A stretch of 64,000 nt of DNA, from NCBI GenBank assembly GCA_030278955.1, contig JAOANR010000015.1:15113917-15177916 (forward strand), in the 5' to 3' direction. The notes beneath the pieces were generated by a model, which was given only the letters and a program-made list of their open reading frames with translations, was not told where the DNA came from and did no database searches. The stretch is from Hygrophila difformis. Its lineage: Eukaryota > Streptophyta > Magnoliopsida > Lamiales > Acanthaceae. A program made the position numbers and the translations under genes. Below, piece by piece: positions 22,501 through 34,759 of this stretch. Position 1 is the first letter of the stretch, and each line of letters starts with the position of its first letter.

Positions 22501-24344
22501 TGCAACTGTTGATGGTGTCTTGTATGAAACTTTTCGAGCTGCATGTGTGGCCTTGGGTTTACTCGAAAGTGACACAGCAACCATTGATTGCCTAACTGAA
22601 GCCTCACAATTCCAACTCCCAATTCATTCTCTCAACTCTTTGCAACACTTTTAATGTTTTGTAGTCCTTCAGAGCCTCAAAATCTTTGGAACCAATTCTT
22701 CGAATTCTGTACTACTCCAGCATCACTTACTACTAATAATGTTCGTACATATATTGAGGTGCAGGCCGCTGTGAATGTTAATAGGCATCTATCTGCAACT
22801 GGTAACACTTTGACAGACTTTGGCATTATAGTGAATAATGATCCATTGTCAAATGCAAATGAGAATATTTTTGAACATGCTGCTTCAGCCAATTCTTCAA
22901 TATATGATGCCCTACCATTACCAAATACTTTGAATGACGAACAATATCAGATTTTTCAGATTGTTGCAGAAAAGTTAGAAAAACAATTTCTTTTTGTATG
23001 TTTCATTGATGGCCCAGCTGGCACTGGAAAAACATATTTGTATAATACTATTCTTGGCTATGCCCATAGATCAAATCTAATTTCAGCTCCTGTAGCATCA
23101 TCTGGTGTTGCAGCTTCTTTACTACCGAATGGACAAACTGCGCATTCAAAATTTAAATTACCTTTAGATATTCTTGAGCACAAATCATGTAGCATATCAA
23201 AACAATCAAATCTAGCAGCACATTTGAGAGAAATTGCATTGATTATTTGGGATGAAATTTCTATGTCGCGTAAGGAACTTATCGAGGCCTTGGATTATAC
23301 TTTAAGAGATATTACCGATGTTGCAGAGCCTTTTGGTGGCAAAGTTGTCATATTTGGTGGTGATTTTAGACAAATTACCCCAGTTATACCGAATGCTACG
23401 AAAGATATTTACATTGAGGCCAGCGTTGTATCGTCAAATTTGTTCCGTGTTGCTCAAAAATTCCACCTAAAAAAAATATGCGAGCGCAAAATGACCCTAC
23501 TTTCGCAACATTTCTTGATGGTATAGGGAACAATACCTGTGTCAACTCAGCTGATGGTCACGTGCAGATTCCTCGTAATAATTTAATTCCATATCAGGAT
23601 GATAACATTCATACGTTGATTGAAAAAATATATCCTTCTGATATACTCAAATTTCCTTGTAATGAGAGCTTTGTTTCGCGCTCTATTCTTACAACTACAA
23701 ATGAAATTGTTGACCACATTAATGCAGTTATCTTAGATCAAATCCCTGGTAACATTATGACATCTATTTCAAGAAATACAACTAAAGATCCAAGTCAGCA
23801 AGCTCATTATGAAGATTTGCTTTCCACATTGACTCCTAATGGAATGCCTCCTCATATCCTTCTTACCTTGAAGAAAGGCGTGCCAATAATGTTGTTACGA
23901 AATCTATCCCCATCAAATGGCTTGTCAAATGGAACCAGACTTATTTGCAAACATATGACAAATAATCTTCTTGAAGCTGAGATCATTACTGGCCCATGTT
24001 CTGGCACAACGTGTTTCATACCTAGAATACCCCTTATACCAAAAGAAACAAATAAAACATCGATTGAATTCACTCGTATTCAATTTCCGATTAAACTATG
24101 CTTTGCAATGACAATAAATAAATCCCAAGGCCAAACACTACAGCACGTTGGTGTATTTATCAAAGAACCTGTTTTCATGCATGGGCAATTATATGTAGCT
24201 TTGTCTCGTGCACGGTCATTTGATACTCTATACATAACAATTCGTCCGCCTGATGAATTGATCACACAGCCAAATGTTTTTGTTGAATGGACCCGGAATA
24301 TTGTTTATCAAGAACTTTTGGAGGCAGCAGGTCTTACGAATTAA
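19530..24344 (+). pseudogene. Helitron replication initiator / Pif1-type helicase (RepHel), broken
   Basis: RepHel nicks and unwinds DNA for rolling-circle transposition. Parts appear in family order. A short N-terminal exon (MSGQNV.., 19530-19658) and a second exon from 19902 lead to a zinc-finger CNACGALLF (about 20090). Then come the Helitron N-domain, TVTCNPQWPEI (21380-21412), the two-histidine motif GLPHAHILLI (about 21575) and the tyrosine motif KYLYKYVYKGHD (about 21985). The helicase follows: Walker A GPAGTGKT (23011-23034), IIWDEISM (about 23240), GGDFRQ, INKSQGQT (about 24113) and YVALSRA. The reading breaks at an in-frame TAA (20319-20321), near 20930-21000, at a run of nine C (about 22105), near 22630 and at a run of eight A (about 23469). 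Two breaks lie in homopolymers, so assembly error is possible; otherwise the gene is dead. Confidence 0.9.
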
Positions 24345-26499
24345 TTGTTCTAAAGGGAGACATCATAGCATGTTGCGTCTTATTCCATGTATAATTCAAA
24401 TTTTTATGTAGTTTAAACTTCTGGCCTATATTCCATTTACATGTATGCTCTAATCCAAACAACACTTTTGAAATCCAGGTGCGCACGGAGAGGGCCTCGC
24501 ACCATTATTCCCAGTATTTTGGCCATCATATGTAATCATTTAACACCAGGTAAATTTTACAATGAAAATTATTTCACTTAATTTGTATATTAGGATAGTG
24601 TGAAGGTATTGTTTTGTGAAGTATTAATTGTTTACTTTGGTTTTCATTTTAGATATTGTACGATATTCCTTGCTTTATTCATAGAATGCCTGTGGATGTG
24701 GTAATTATGTTATGTGGAATTTTTATGGAGTGGATTTTATTGGGGCAATGCTTCTAAAACACAATTATTTTTTATATAAAGTCGAATGGCTTGCCAATGT
24801 ATTGTTATCTGGCTCCAAACTCTTAGAATGCTATGGCTTTTCAAATGCTGAATTCATTTCCGAATGGGGAAATCATTGCAATCCTTCATATTGTTATCTG
24901 GCTCCAAACTCTTAGAATGCTATGGCTTTTCAAATTGATATTACTGTCTTTTATTAGATTTAACATTGACTGGCTGCTTTATCTTCCTCTCTGAACATTC
25001 TGTAGAATTGAAATTTAGCTTCTTCTTTTCTTTTCTGCTTGCATCTCTTTTGTCCTCCATTACACATTATGTTATGTGTCTTTCTTTAACTATGCATGTT
25101 TGTGTTCTGGTTTAGTATAAGTGGCTTTATCAGGAGCTTGTTTGTAGTTTTGCATGTGATTTGTTTTCTATATTTTGTATTAGTAATTGAACAAGAAACA
25201 ATAATATACAGGTTTCTGTGCTTCTTTTGACTTTGTATTTTAATTATTCTCTTGTCAAAGCAGCAGGCTTTTTGTTTTTTTATTCGTTTTTTTTAAGAAT
25301 ACACATTTTGCAAGAACACAATTCAGGAATTTTAGGCTGCCTGCAGCGCCAGTTTTCTGAGGCATACTTTTTAGATTTTTGCATGTGTTCTTAAACAGAA
25401 TTGCAGCTGATTCATCCTTTCGCACTGTTAATTTCATTATTTTATTTCAGTTCGTGTTTGTGAAGAGATGGGTCACAATCCACAGACGAGTTCCTTCACA
25501 ACCAAGAAATTATTGCAAATTCCGGAGCTGTATCAGGCAAGCACTCTTTGTGAATTCCCTGCAAACAACCCATTTTCCCTTTTTTGTTTCCTTTCCTGAA
25601 AAAATCTAATAATTTTGAGGCTTTCTTTCGTAAAGAATATCCCGAACACTAGGGTGTATCCTTGAGAAGCAGAATTTGTTCTAAAAGATCTCAGAGCCAT
25701 CTCATCAAATCATCCGCTGTAAGTTTTACTATTCTGTACATCCTACACTTGTTTAATGTTTCAAATTGTTCTTTGAAGCTGCTGCCTACACAAAACTCTC
25801 TTTCTGCAATCAAATATATCATCCTTACTAATTCTTCACACAGTGGATTCTCATTAAGACCAATTCTATGAAAAACTTGTCTTGTTTGATGTAACTTTAC
25901 CAGTGTACAATCTACTGTTAATAAACAGTTCCAGATTCACTGTTTAATTCTTGAAAGTATTGATTTCTAATTCTCAATCAAACAATCCAATGCTGCTTGT
26001 TAATTGAATGACATTAACAATTATACATTTAACCCTACAGTATTTGGTGGATTCATAAAAAATAATCCAATGCTGCTTCTAAAGGTATTGATTTATAATT
26101 CTCAATCAAATCTGTTGTTTCTCATAGTATGGTCATTTCAGTTTTCAACTGTTTAGTCAGTACATTATTGACATTTTTTGGCTATGACACCTTTTCACAA
26201 AAAAGAATCCAATGCTGCTACAGCTTCTCACTTGTGACACAAAAATACAATGTCAGGATACCTATCAATAAATAACAATATTTTTAGTGTTCTCCCTATA
26301 CTTCTATAGTCCATCATTTTCCCTATTTAAATCAGGCCTCACTCTTATAAACACAGGTGCAATAACAACACTACTCCATCAGGAACACCAACTATCAAAA
26401 AAGGTAACTAACTTGTTTGCAAATAATTTAATTTTCGCTTTTTTAGTAGAAATTGTACAGATTTCTTTAATAACCAATTGCTTTTCAAATTAATCAGCA
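24345..26499 (+). other. Region between RepHel and the RPA-like gene
   Basis: AT-rich. A 40-bp stretch (GTTATCTGGCTCCAAACTCT onwards) occurs twice, at about 24805 and 24893. 25445-25538 reads as a plausible exon ending at TATCAG|GCAAGC, with the phrase TTKKLLQIPELYQ; it may be an upstream exon of the RPA-like gene. The word AATCCAATGCTGCT recurs three times between 25985 and 26220. Nothing else was recognised. Confidence 0.3.
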
Positions 26500-27330
26500 A
26501 TGGAACACAACATGCCACCAAATGAAGAGGAAATGAATTTCGGCCAGCCTCCTCAATTCACAACAATCCATTCAATGATACAATCACCAAGGGTTACTAC
26601 AAAAAATATATTCAATACCTTGCCTATATATAAGACTGACTAATTTCATTTTAAAACCTTTCAGGTCGGCCAATTTCATTGCAGAGCAACATTCCAAATC
26701 CTATACAATGCTGATACAAAATTCACTTACACAGCATGTTTGCACTGCAATAAAGCAACCAATACAAAACCCACGCGCATGTTCTTCTGCTTTTCTTGCT
26801 CCACATTTGTCAGTTCATACCAAAGGTAAAACATAAACATAACCCTTCTATTACTACATTTTTTCTGCCAAATACTTGCTTAAATGCAATTTCACTCCAG
26901 GAAGATGATCAACATCCAACTATCCGATGCGACAGGCACTATTTCTGGTATCGCGTATGACATTCTCGCAGATACACTTCTCAATGAAGACATTGAAACA
27001 CTATCTGCAAAATCACAGCCTGTACGCCACTTGTGTAATTATACTTATATAATCCTCATTATATTACAACTATTCAATTATCTTAGGCTATATAAATATA
27101 TTCTCAGGAAATCATTCAACACTGTATCAACTGAAATGCAACAACGAACAACTTACAGCATATTTTCGCTGTTCGCAAACAAGTGCATCAATCAGCACAA
27201 ATTCTAAGATCAACTTACATAATAAATGCAATGGAACCCCTCCAGCCTCACCACCTTTGATGCTTATGCTCAACTACAACATCATCTCTCATTGTACCAT
27301 TCAGTCATTGGAATGCACTCATGCTAAGTT
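26500..27330 (+). CDS. RPA-like single-strand DNA-binding protein (DBD-C type), Helitron-associated
   Basis: Replication protein A relatives bind single-stranded DNA and are often carried by plant Helitrons. Exons: 26500-26592 (MEHNMPPNEEEMNF..), 26665-26825 and 26901-27021, each with GT/AG ends and matching phase. Exon 2 has FHCRATFQILYN and a four-cysteine zinc site, C-x2-C ... C-x2-C (ACLHCNKA, FFCFSCST), as in the C-terminal OB fold of RPA70. Exon 3 continues with INIQLSDATGTISGIAYDIL, the β-strand run of that OB fold. A further exon from 27108 hits a stop soon in the expected frame. LYQLKCNNEQLTAYFRC is open in the next frame, so a frameshift is likely. The true N-terminus may lie upstream near 25450. 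Confidence 0.7.
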
Positions 27331-28990
27331 CATAGATTCAATGTTCTACCTATTCTACCTATTCGAATGCACAAATTCAATGCTAGGATCTGTCATTGTA
27401 CTATATGTGAAACTCCCCCTTTTTATTCCCCCAAAATGTTTCTATATGTTTGTTAAGTACTTGTTTGTTGTTCTTTATATCATATGAACCCAACGATGTG
27501 CCATTGTCATTGTTCTTTATATAATATCAACTCCTGCCTTCATATAATGCTTACCATTTCTGCCATGTTCTTTGTTAAACTGGAATAGTGCCGATGTCTG
27601 CTCAATCCACAATGCTTTATACTTGGGAATTCCTTTACGTATTTATTTTTAACCTCATTGTATGTTTCTTACTAAACTCCTGTTAAGATTCTTTCATTTA
27701 TTTTCAATTCTGATTTTTCAGCCCACAAACTGTTTAGTTTTGTTCTTCTACTCATGTGGGCTTCAGTACAGTATGTTTTTGGTTATGTTGTTTGGGGATT
27801 CTGCATTTTTCGTTCCATTGGGGACTTTGGCTTTGACGGATTGCAACCAGGTGAGTAGAAACTTTGAATAATTTTCCCATCTTTTATTGGGTTTTGGTGT
27901 TTCGTTCATTGAGCCTGAAATTTGTTTGGCCACGTTGAGAGGTGAGCTTGATATTTCTTCGTTTCTTTAAATTTTTTGATTCACTTTTTTGGTGGCCTTG
28001 AATTTGTTATGTTGTCATTCTAGGGAATTCGGTGATGTTTGTTCTTCCGTTGCAACTGCTCGTTGTATAAGGCAAATTTATTGGATTTGCAGCCCCAATT
28101 CAGAGACAAAAAGGTCATTGGTTTCTAAAAATGAACTCTTCACCAGTGAGACCTTTTAAATAACAACAATTTGCAATGTAATCTTGATTACAGTTACCTT
28201 ATTATTCATCTCCTCCATTTCTTGTGTGAAAGGTTCTGTTACCTATGATTCCAAGGCCACATCAGGTAAAGGACAGAGGAGCATTCTTATTTTCTGGCTC
28301 CATTCTCTATCTAAGGACCACACTTGAGGTATAATTTCTCTAAAATAGAGTTTTCTTATTTCATTACAGTCTTTACCTTTCTGTATTTATACTTTGGCAT
28401 TTTCTTGTGGTATAGATGTGCCCAGATTATATGGACTTCCTATCCAGCAAAACCCAAATTTCGCATCCCATCCCCTCCTCTGTACAACCAAATACTTCTT
28501 AGCTTGGAAGGACAAATGCAGCGATGTGCTCCTGAATGCTTCGCAAACATGTCAACTTAGAAAATTCTGTAACAACTTAGTGTTTATTTTTGGTGTAAAG
28601 GTATTCAGTGCTGCCTTCTCATAATTCTAGCCTCTATGTAATTTGTAGGTTGTATTCAACCAGGATGGTATGGTTTCTGCTGCATGTGCTACACAACCAT
28701 TTCAGTATTAAATTTTTCCAATATGTTTCCTTCCTTTCTTATCCTTGTATTGGCTAATGGAGGCAACCTAGCCTTTAGATTATAAGAAGCTTATTTTCAT
28801 AACTTAGCAGGTTGAGAATACAATAGGTTTGATTAACCAACAAAAAATTTATAGCAAAATAAGACAGGTATTGATCAATGCAACCTGTTGAGACTAAAGC
28901 TCCAAAATCAACACCCTCAAATTGAAAATGTGCAGACAACACCCTAAATGCTCTAATAAAATAATAATCAACCATCATCTACCATACATT
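27331..28990. other. No recognisable gene
   Basis: AT-rich DNA with short open frames and several exon-like borders (for example CAACCAG|GTGAGT at about 27850) but no domain. It may be the 3' part of the Helitron. No CTRR hairpin terminus could be assigned. Confidence 0.3.
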
Positions 28991-29001
28991 TCACATGTAT
29001 T

Positions 29002-29955
29002 TCACATGTGATCTATGAAATCAACCTGGATGAGAGCCTCATTATTCCTAGGTCCAACCGTTACTGAATTAACAACAAACTTACAAAAGTCCCCAACTCT
29101 TATATGATTTTGTACAAAGAAATTATGTAAACCATGAGTCATAAGCACCGCTTCCTCCGACCTTCGGCGACTCACATCACAGTACAGTAAATGTATTGGT
29201 CGGATGTTACCTTCCTCTTTGAAACGTAACCAGATTCTACGTCTTAACTGTAAATTGAACCCCTGCCAAATATCTTTCGGAATTGCCTTCAACAAAAACA
29301 TACAACCACACCTTAACCTTTCCATTAGAAGCACTTACAATTAAACATGTTAATGTGTTTCAAGATTACCATTGGCCCATAGTAATCAGCTTCTTTTAAA
29401 TGCACAAAGAACGTTGCAGCACCGTCTGTACATAAAACATCATTTAATATTTCATAAACAAAAAAAAGGTTACTAATCAGTAGCTTTGAATTTAAAAGAA
29501 ATCCCCATCAATCTCTTACCATAGATCTGATTATAATGTAATAACATTTGAGAATAATCTTTAGGCATTCCATTGCGCCCAAAAATTTTTACCATAAACT
29601 TCATGTGCTCGACTGCCCTAAAGAATAACACATCTCCCACCTCAATAGCATTTGACGCACAGAATATCTCCCATATATCACTTCCTGCAATGTAAAGGTC
29701 TTCCCCATTGCAAAAAATAGGAGCATTAATTTCCATTCGTTGTGATTCAAGCCAAATTGACACAGGTATATCATCTTCATCCATGAAATTCTTGATTTGT
29801 GGTAATTTCTGCAATTAGAAAAAAACATTTCACAAGGCGCAAATCTTATTAAATATCAAAGAATACCATTATAGTATATATTTTTTACAACCGCAATGAT
29901 ATGAACTTACCAAATGGCTTTGAAAATCCACCGGAACAAGAACATAAAATTCCAT
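29002..29955 (-). CDS. B3-domain DNA-binding protein, REM-like, two B3 domains
   Basis: B3 proteins are plant transcription factors. The first exon, 29955-29911 (MEFYVLVPVDFQSHL), joins in phase to 29808-29520. Together they give one B3 fold: F..L.VPVDF..HL..P, VSIWLES, WEIFCASNAIEVGDVLFF and FMVKIFGRNG. A short exon starts at 29425 (DGAATFFVHLKEADYYGPM). The last part, down to 29002, gives a second B3-like unit with AIPKDIWQGF.LQLRRRIWLRF and NFFVQNHIRVGDFCKFVV. Splice sites are canonical at the first junctions; the join into the last exon is not settled. A TATA box lies 42-52 bases upstream. No lesion is visible. It reads towards the Helitron genes, so it could be a captured gene inside the Helitron or a host gene beside it. 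Confidence 0.65.
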
Positions 29956-29996
29956 TGCTTTCAAATCTACTACACCCACCTTTATACAATCCACCC

Positions 29997-30007
29997 CTAT
30001 ATATAGC
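29997..30007 (-). promoter_or_regulatory. TATA box of the B3 gene
   Basis: The minus strand reads GGCTATATATAG about 45 bases upstream of the chosen ATG, a fitting distance for a short leader. Confidence 0.6.
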
Positions 30008-30009
30008 CA

Positions 30010-30810
30010 TTCCCCTCCTCATCACCTGTTCAATACCATGAAATTTCACTACTATTCTTTTTTGGAGTATCCCCCAAAAATTGACCCCTTTCCATTTTTA
30101 CATCAATCAAAGTAGTATACTAGCTAATTAAAAAATGCACACATGCTAATATACTTTGTTAAATTCCAATGCACTTTTATTTTTCTACACAAACTCCCTA
30201 ACATTTCTTTAATTTTTAATATTTCCATATTCTTACAGATAAAAAATGTCTTGAATATATATTAACAAACTATTATTTTTTTAAAATAAAAATATATGAT
30301 TTAACGATTTTAACAATATCACACTTTAATATTAAGCCAAATTTCATAGTTACATAATACCAAGTCAAAGTTAAAATTGTTTATAATCTTAAACACAAAA
30401 TGTGTACACAACTTTAACTACTTAACTCAACTACCTAAATTATTCTAGAAAAAAAAAAGTAGCTACAATTTTGGCTCAGTTTTATTGTGTTTATATAAAA
30501 ACAGAAAAATAGTCAAGTGTAGTTTTGTTAAAATCACCTAATTATATAGTTTTAAAATATACATTTTATATAATTTTTACTTATATTAATTTTTAGATAT
30601 AAAACGTTTAACAATTGCATTGCATGTTGTGTAGAATAGAAGTGACTACTTTTAATGGAACTAGGCAGGTACACGGTAATAATTCCTACTAGATAACAAC
30701 AAACATAATAATGTTCAAATTCATTCAGTATATTTCAATTACCTTGCTCTCGTCTTCTCCGCCCTCCACTGCCATCATCTTTTTCTTTGCCCAGAAAACC
30801 ATTTTCAAGC
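30010..30810. other. AT-rich spacer
   Basis: No gene and no clear repeat. 30460-30660 has weak resemblance to the MITE interior word TAGTCAAGTG..TTGTTA, so it may hold an old Stowaway-type remnant. Confidence 0.3.
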
Positions 30811-31059
30811 CGTCCCAATGGCACTGGAAACAGCAGTGGGCAGAGGACGGTTGAAAGACGGTCCCCCGGACCGTCCATATTATGTCACGACCATTAGGTT
30901 CGATAGCTTTAATATGGGACGGTCATGTGGACGCTTCGTCGGCAGTCCCGTGACCGTCCCAGATGAACTGAACCAAACAGACTCCCAAGGATGGTCAAGG
31001 GATGGTTTATATTGGACCGTCCGATGACCGTGAGTTGCTCCCTGCTCCCTGCTTACCAA

Positions 31060-32480
31060 GTCTAATACTGACAACTTGGTAAGCCTATTAGCAAAAGTAG
31101 GTAAGTCTAGTTCGATGAACTTGGTAAGCATGAAAATAAAATTTGGTAAGTGTAATTATGTATCACTTGGTAAAATATATTTACGACCTTGGTAAAGTTC
31201 TTACAAAGAACTTGGTAAGTTTAATATTGAAAACGTTGGTAAGTGCTATAATAAATGTTGGTAAGTCAAATTTCCAATCTTGGTAAGTATGATCTTCACG
31301 ACCTTGGTAAAGATCATACACAGAACTTGGTAAGTCTAGAATTTCTTAAATTGGTAAGTGGTATAATCAAAGTTGGTAAAGGCTGTTATGAATATTGGTA
31401 AGTGAATGGTTGACCACCTTGTAAACTTATTAACATAAAACTTGGTAATTGTAATAAAAATTTGGTAAGTTTGATCTTCACGACCTTGGTAAAGTGCATA
31501 CAAAGAACGTGGTAAGTTTAATATTGAAAATGTTGGTAAGTGCTATAATAAACTTTGGTAAGTCAAATTTCCAATCTTGGTAAGTATGATCTTCACGACC
31601 TTGATAAAGATCATACACAGAACTTGGTAAGTCTAGAATTTCTTAAATTGGTAAGTGGTATAATCAAAGTTGGTAAAGGCTGTTATGAATCTTGTTAAGT
31701 GAATGGTTGAGAACCTTGTAAACTTATTAACATAAAACTTGGTAATTGTAATAAAAACTTGGTAAGTATGATCTTCACGACCTTGAACGTGGTAAGTTTA
31801 ATATTGAAAATGTTGGTAAGTGCTATAATAAACATTGGTAAGTCAAATTTCCAATCTTGGTAAGTATAATTTTCAGGACCTTGGTAAAGATCATACAAAG
31901 AACTCGGTAAGTCTAGAATTTCCTAAATTGGTAAGTGGTATAATCAAAGTTGGTAAAGGATGGTATGAATCTTGGTAAGTGAATGGTTGACCACCTTGTA
32001 AACTTATTAACATAAAACTTGGTAATTGTAATAAGAACCTGGTAAGTATGATCTTCATGAACTTGGTAAAGATCATACATAGAACTTGGTAAGTTTAATA
32101 TTGAAAATATTGGTAAGTAGTATAATAAAAGTTGGTAAGTCAAACATGGTAACTTGGGAAATGAATAGTTGACCACCTTGTAAACGTATTAACTTAAAAC
32201 TTGGTAATTGTAATAAGTTCATACACAGAAGTTGGTAAGTTTAATATTGATGAACTTGTTAAGCAAAAAAATGAAACCAGGTGTGGTATGGAATCACTTG
32301 GTAAGTTAATGAACAAAACTTGGCAATTATAGTATTGATGAACTTGGTAAGCAAAAAAATAAAACCAGGTGTGGTATGGAATCACTTGGTAAGTTAAATG
32401 AACTGAACTTGGTGAGTATAGTATTGATGAACTCGGTAGGCATAAAAATGAAACTTGGTGAGCTTAATTTTGAAATAGTC
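31060..32480 (+). repeat. TTGGTAAGT array, left arm
   Basis: Some fifty copies of TTGGTAAGT or close variants occur every 20-35 bases. A higher-order unit of about 290 bases (beginning near AACATAAAACTTGGTAATTG, at about 31430, 31730 and 32010) repeats roughly three times. The word contains GGTAAGT, identical to the plant 5' splice-site consensus. Confidence 0.85.
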
Positions 32481-33369
32481 GGTTAGCCACATACCCGAAA
32501 CTAAGAAACTCCTCACCATGAAAGTTATATACACTTACCACCTTGTTATATAAACACTTACCTGAAAGTTATAAATACTTACCACCTTGATATACAAACA
32601 CTTACCATGTATAAAACCCTAAACCAAATGACAATACCAAATGACAAACCCTAAAACCCTAAACCCTAAATGGACGGTCAATGGACGCTATATTCTAACC
32701 GTCCTTGTACGCCTTCCATTTATTCTTTACCAAAACGATTCATTACGCCTTACCAATCCTGTAAAATACTTTACAATCTTTACTTGTTCATGGTTACCAA
32801 GATCCACTAGTTTAGTTACCACGTTAAGAAATTATTAACTTTTGCATTCATTTAACCAATCAAATTGATCAAGAATGAGAGATTCCTCCAGATGAAGCTT
32901 ACCATGTGAGAATAAAGAGTCGAAAAAATCTACGTGGTCAAACCTCCCGTCAATATGAACACGAACGAGTTCTTTGGGAGTCGAATCCGTCCCAAATTAA
33001 AGTTCTTTGGATGAACCTTATCAAGACCTAATTGCTTCACGTGGAACATTACTACGGGTGCATACACTATAATCTTAAGTAATGCAACCTCACATCCGAT
33101 AAGATGGATTGGATGAAGAAACTGGATTGGATGAAGATTAGAACACCTTACTTTAAGTACAAACGCAGAACGCTACAACGAGTACATAGACTATTATCCT
33201 AAGGAAAGCAACGTAGCACCTCTACGTAGATGTCCGTTTGAAGTATATACACACACTTAGCACATAGATGATCATAATTTTAACTATTTGAGATAATACG
33301 ACAATGCACACTTTATTTAATGGTAATAATGTCAATTATTTTCCACTCTAAACCTTCGACCGGATAAAA

Positions 33370-33730
33370 TTACCACTATCTTGGTATGTCACTTACCAAT
33401 TTCATGTAAATACTTCACCAAATATCAAGTATTTTATTTACCAACATAGTGATACGTGGTTCACTACGTTTTTGTATGTCTCTCAAACATATTGATACGT
33501 GGTTTACCAAGTTTTTGCAAGTGTTTTACCAACTAAGTAATATGGTTTACCAATTTCTTTTGATGTCACTTACCAACGTTACTAAATTGGTTTGCCAAGT
33601 TTTTTTAACATTCGTTTACATAATGAAATGATATACCAAGTTTTTTATGTCACTTGCCAATATAGTGCTATGGCTTACCAAGTTGTTTTATTTGACTTAC
33701 CAAGTTTGTTTTAGTCACTTACCAATTTAC
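33370..33730 (-). repeat. ACTTACCAA array, right arm
   Basis: About fifteen copies of the left-arm word in the reverse direction (TTACCAAGT/TTACCAATT), looser and shorter than the left arm. Confidence 0.75.
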
Positions 33731-34329
33731 TGGTACATGGCCATATCCATAATACCACGGTACATGGAAGACGTCCACAGAAGGTCTGTCCAAGAATGCT
33801 CTTTTTTTTTTTTTTTTTTTTGAGGGGGGGATGGTAAACCGGACGGTCCGTCCTAAGCGCCCAGGACCGTCCGTCCTTTTCTGTAATTCACACAAGTGAA
33901 GAGACGGTTAGTGGACGGTCCGTCCCTTGCGATCCGGACCGTCCCATATCTCGTGTTGTATACAGGAGACAAAGAACGGTCTATGGACGGTCCACGTATG
34001 GCCATCCCATGACCGTCCCCAGCTCATTTTTGCTCACTGATCCGTGCTGTTTACCACATCTACACATATAACGTTACCACATCATTCAATCATGTTACCA
34101 CATTTAATTCATACTTTTTTACCAGATCCACAAAAAGAAGTTTGCCACAAATACTAACCAAACCAAATAGCAAACCAACATCCAATTGCAAAAGTACAAA
34201 AACACATTATCCAAAACATGGGATTTCCAATCTCAGTCAAGGCACATGGACACTTTAAGAATTCAAAGAATGCCAACCAAGTTAATGTGCATCAAATTAT
34301 CGATAAAAAATCACATATACCCAAACAAA

Positions 34330-34755
34330 CTACTTTTGGACTTGGGCATTCTTGCAAGTACGTTTGTTGTGTCCCGGCATGTGACATAAACGACAGGTAT
34401 TCTGACTCCCAACAACTTGCGATGGGATCCGCTTGGTTTTCCTTCGGCTTGGCTGGGATCGCACGTTCGGGGGTCGTATCACTTCAGTCGCCACCATGTG
34501 ATACCCCAACATCAACTTTATATCCGTATCACTTTTGATTCGTACCGACAGCTTGTCCCCGGGAGCTTCGTATTCCAATGTGTTTAAAAAAGGATTGAAC
34601 TCGGGCCATCTCTCAAACAATTCTGTATGCACATCCGCCACGGTTGTCTGATTCGTGATGCTTAATGGATACTTCTCATTCTCATAATCACATACTACTA
34701 GCATACTAAAGTTACTTAAGCTACTGCTTCCCACTTGCTCCCCACTATTACTCAT
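34330..34755 (-). pseudogene. MuDR-type transposase remnant: PB1-like N-terminus fused to zinc knuckle
   Basis: This is a single open frame of 141 residues. The N-terminal 90 residues (SMLVVCDYENEKYPL.., then KLSVRIKSDTDIKLML) resemble the PB1-like start of plant Mutator transposases. The C-terminus is the CCHC knuckle CRLCHMPGHNKRTCKN that normally closes such proteins. The DDE transposase and SWIM zinc-finger regions (several hundred residues) are missing from the middle. It is either an internal-deletion derivative of a MULE or, less likely, a kept small protein. The frame is clean and has no internal stop. Confidence 0.6.
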
Positions 34756-34759
34756 TCTT

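Larger units (their letters stand above)
30815..34020. mobile_element. Mirror-image non-coding element, GGACCGTCC ends and TTGGTAAGT arms
   Basis: The left side (30815-31030) and the right side (33835-34020) each hold seven or eight copies of GACGGTCC / GGACCGTCC. Inside them, the left arm repeats TTGGTAAGT in one direction and the right arm repeats ACTTACCAA. The whole is thus an inverted arrangement, as expected for a DNA transposon with long subterminal repeats. The exact ends and target duplication were not found. No gene lies inside; MULE or CACTA origin is open. Confidence 0.6.

Noticed and set aside
31060..32480. CRISPR-like or satellite array
   Set aside because: The genome is a plant; the word is short, spacers are themselves repeated, and the arm is mirrored on the right, which fits a transposon arm.
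33795..33820. Poly-T run as a retroposon tail
   Set aside because: No flanking duplication or LINE-like body could be found on either side.
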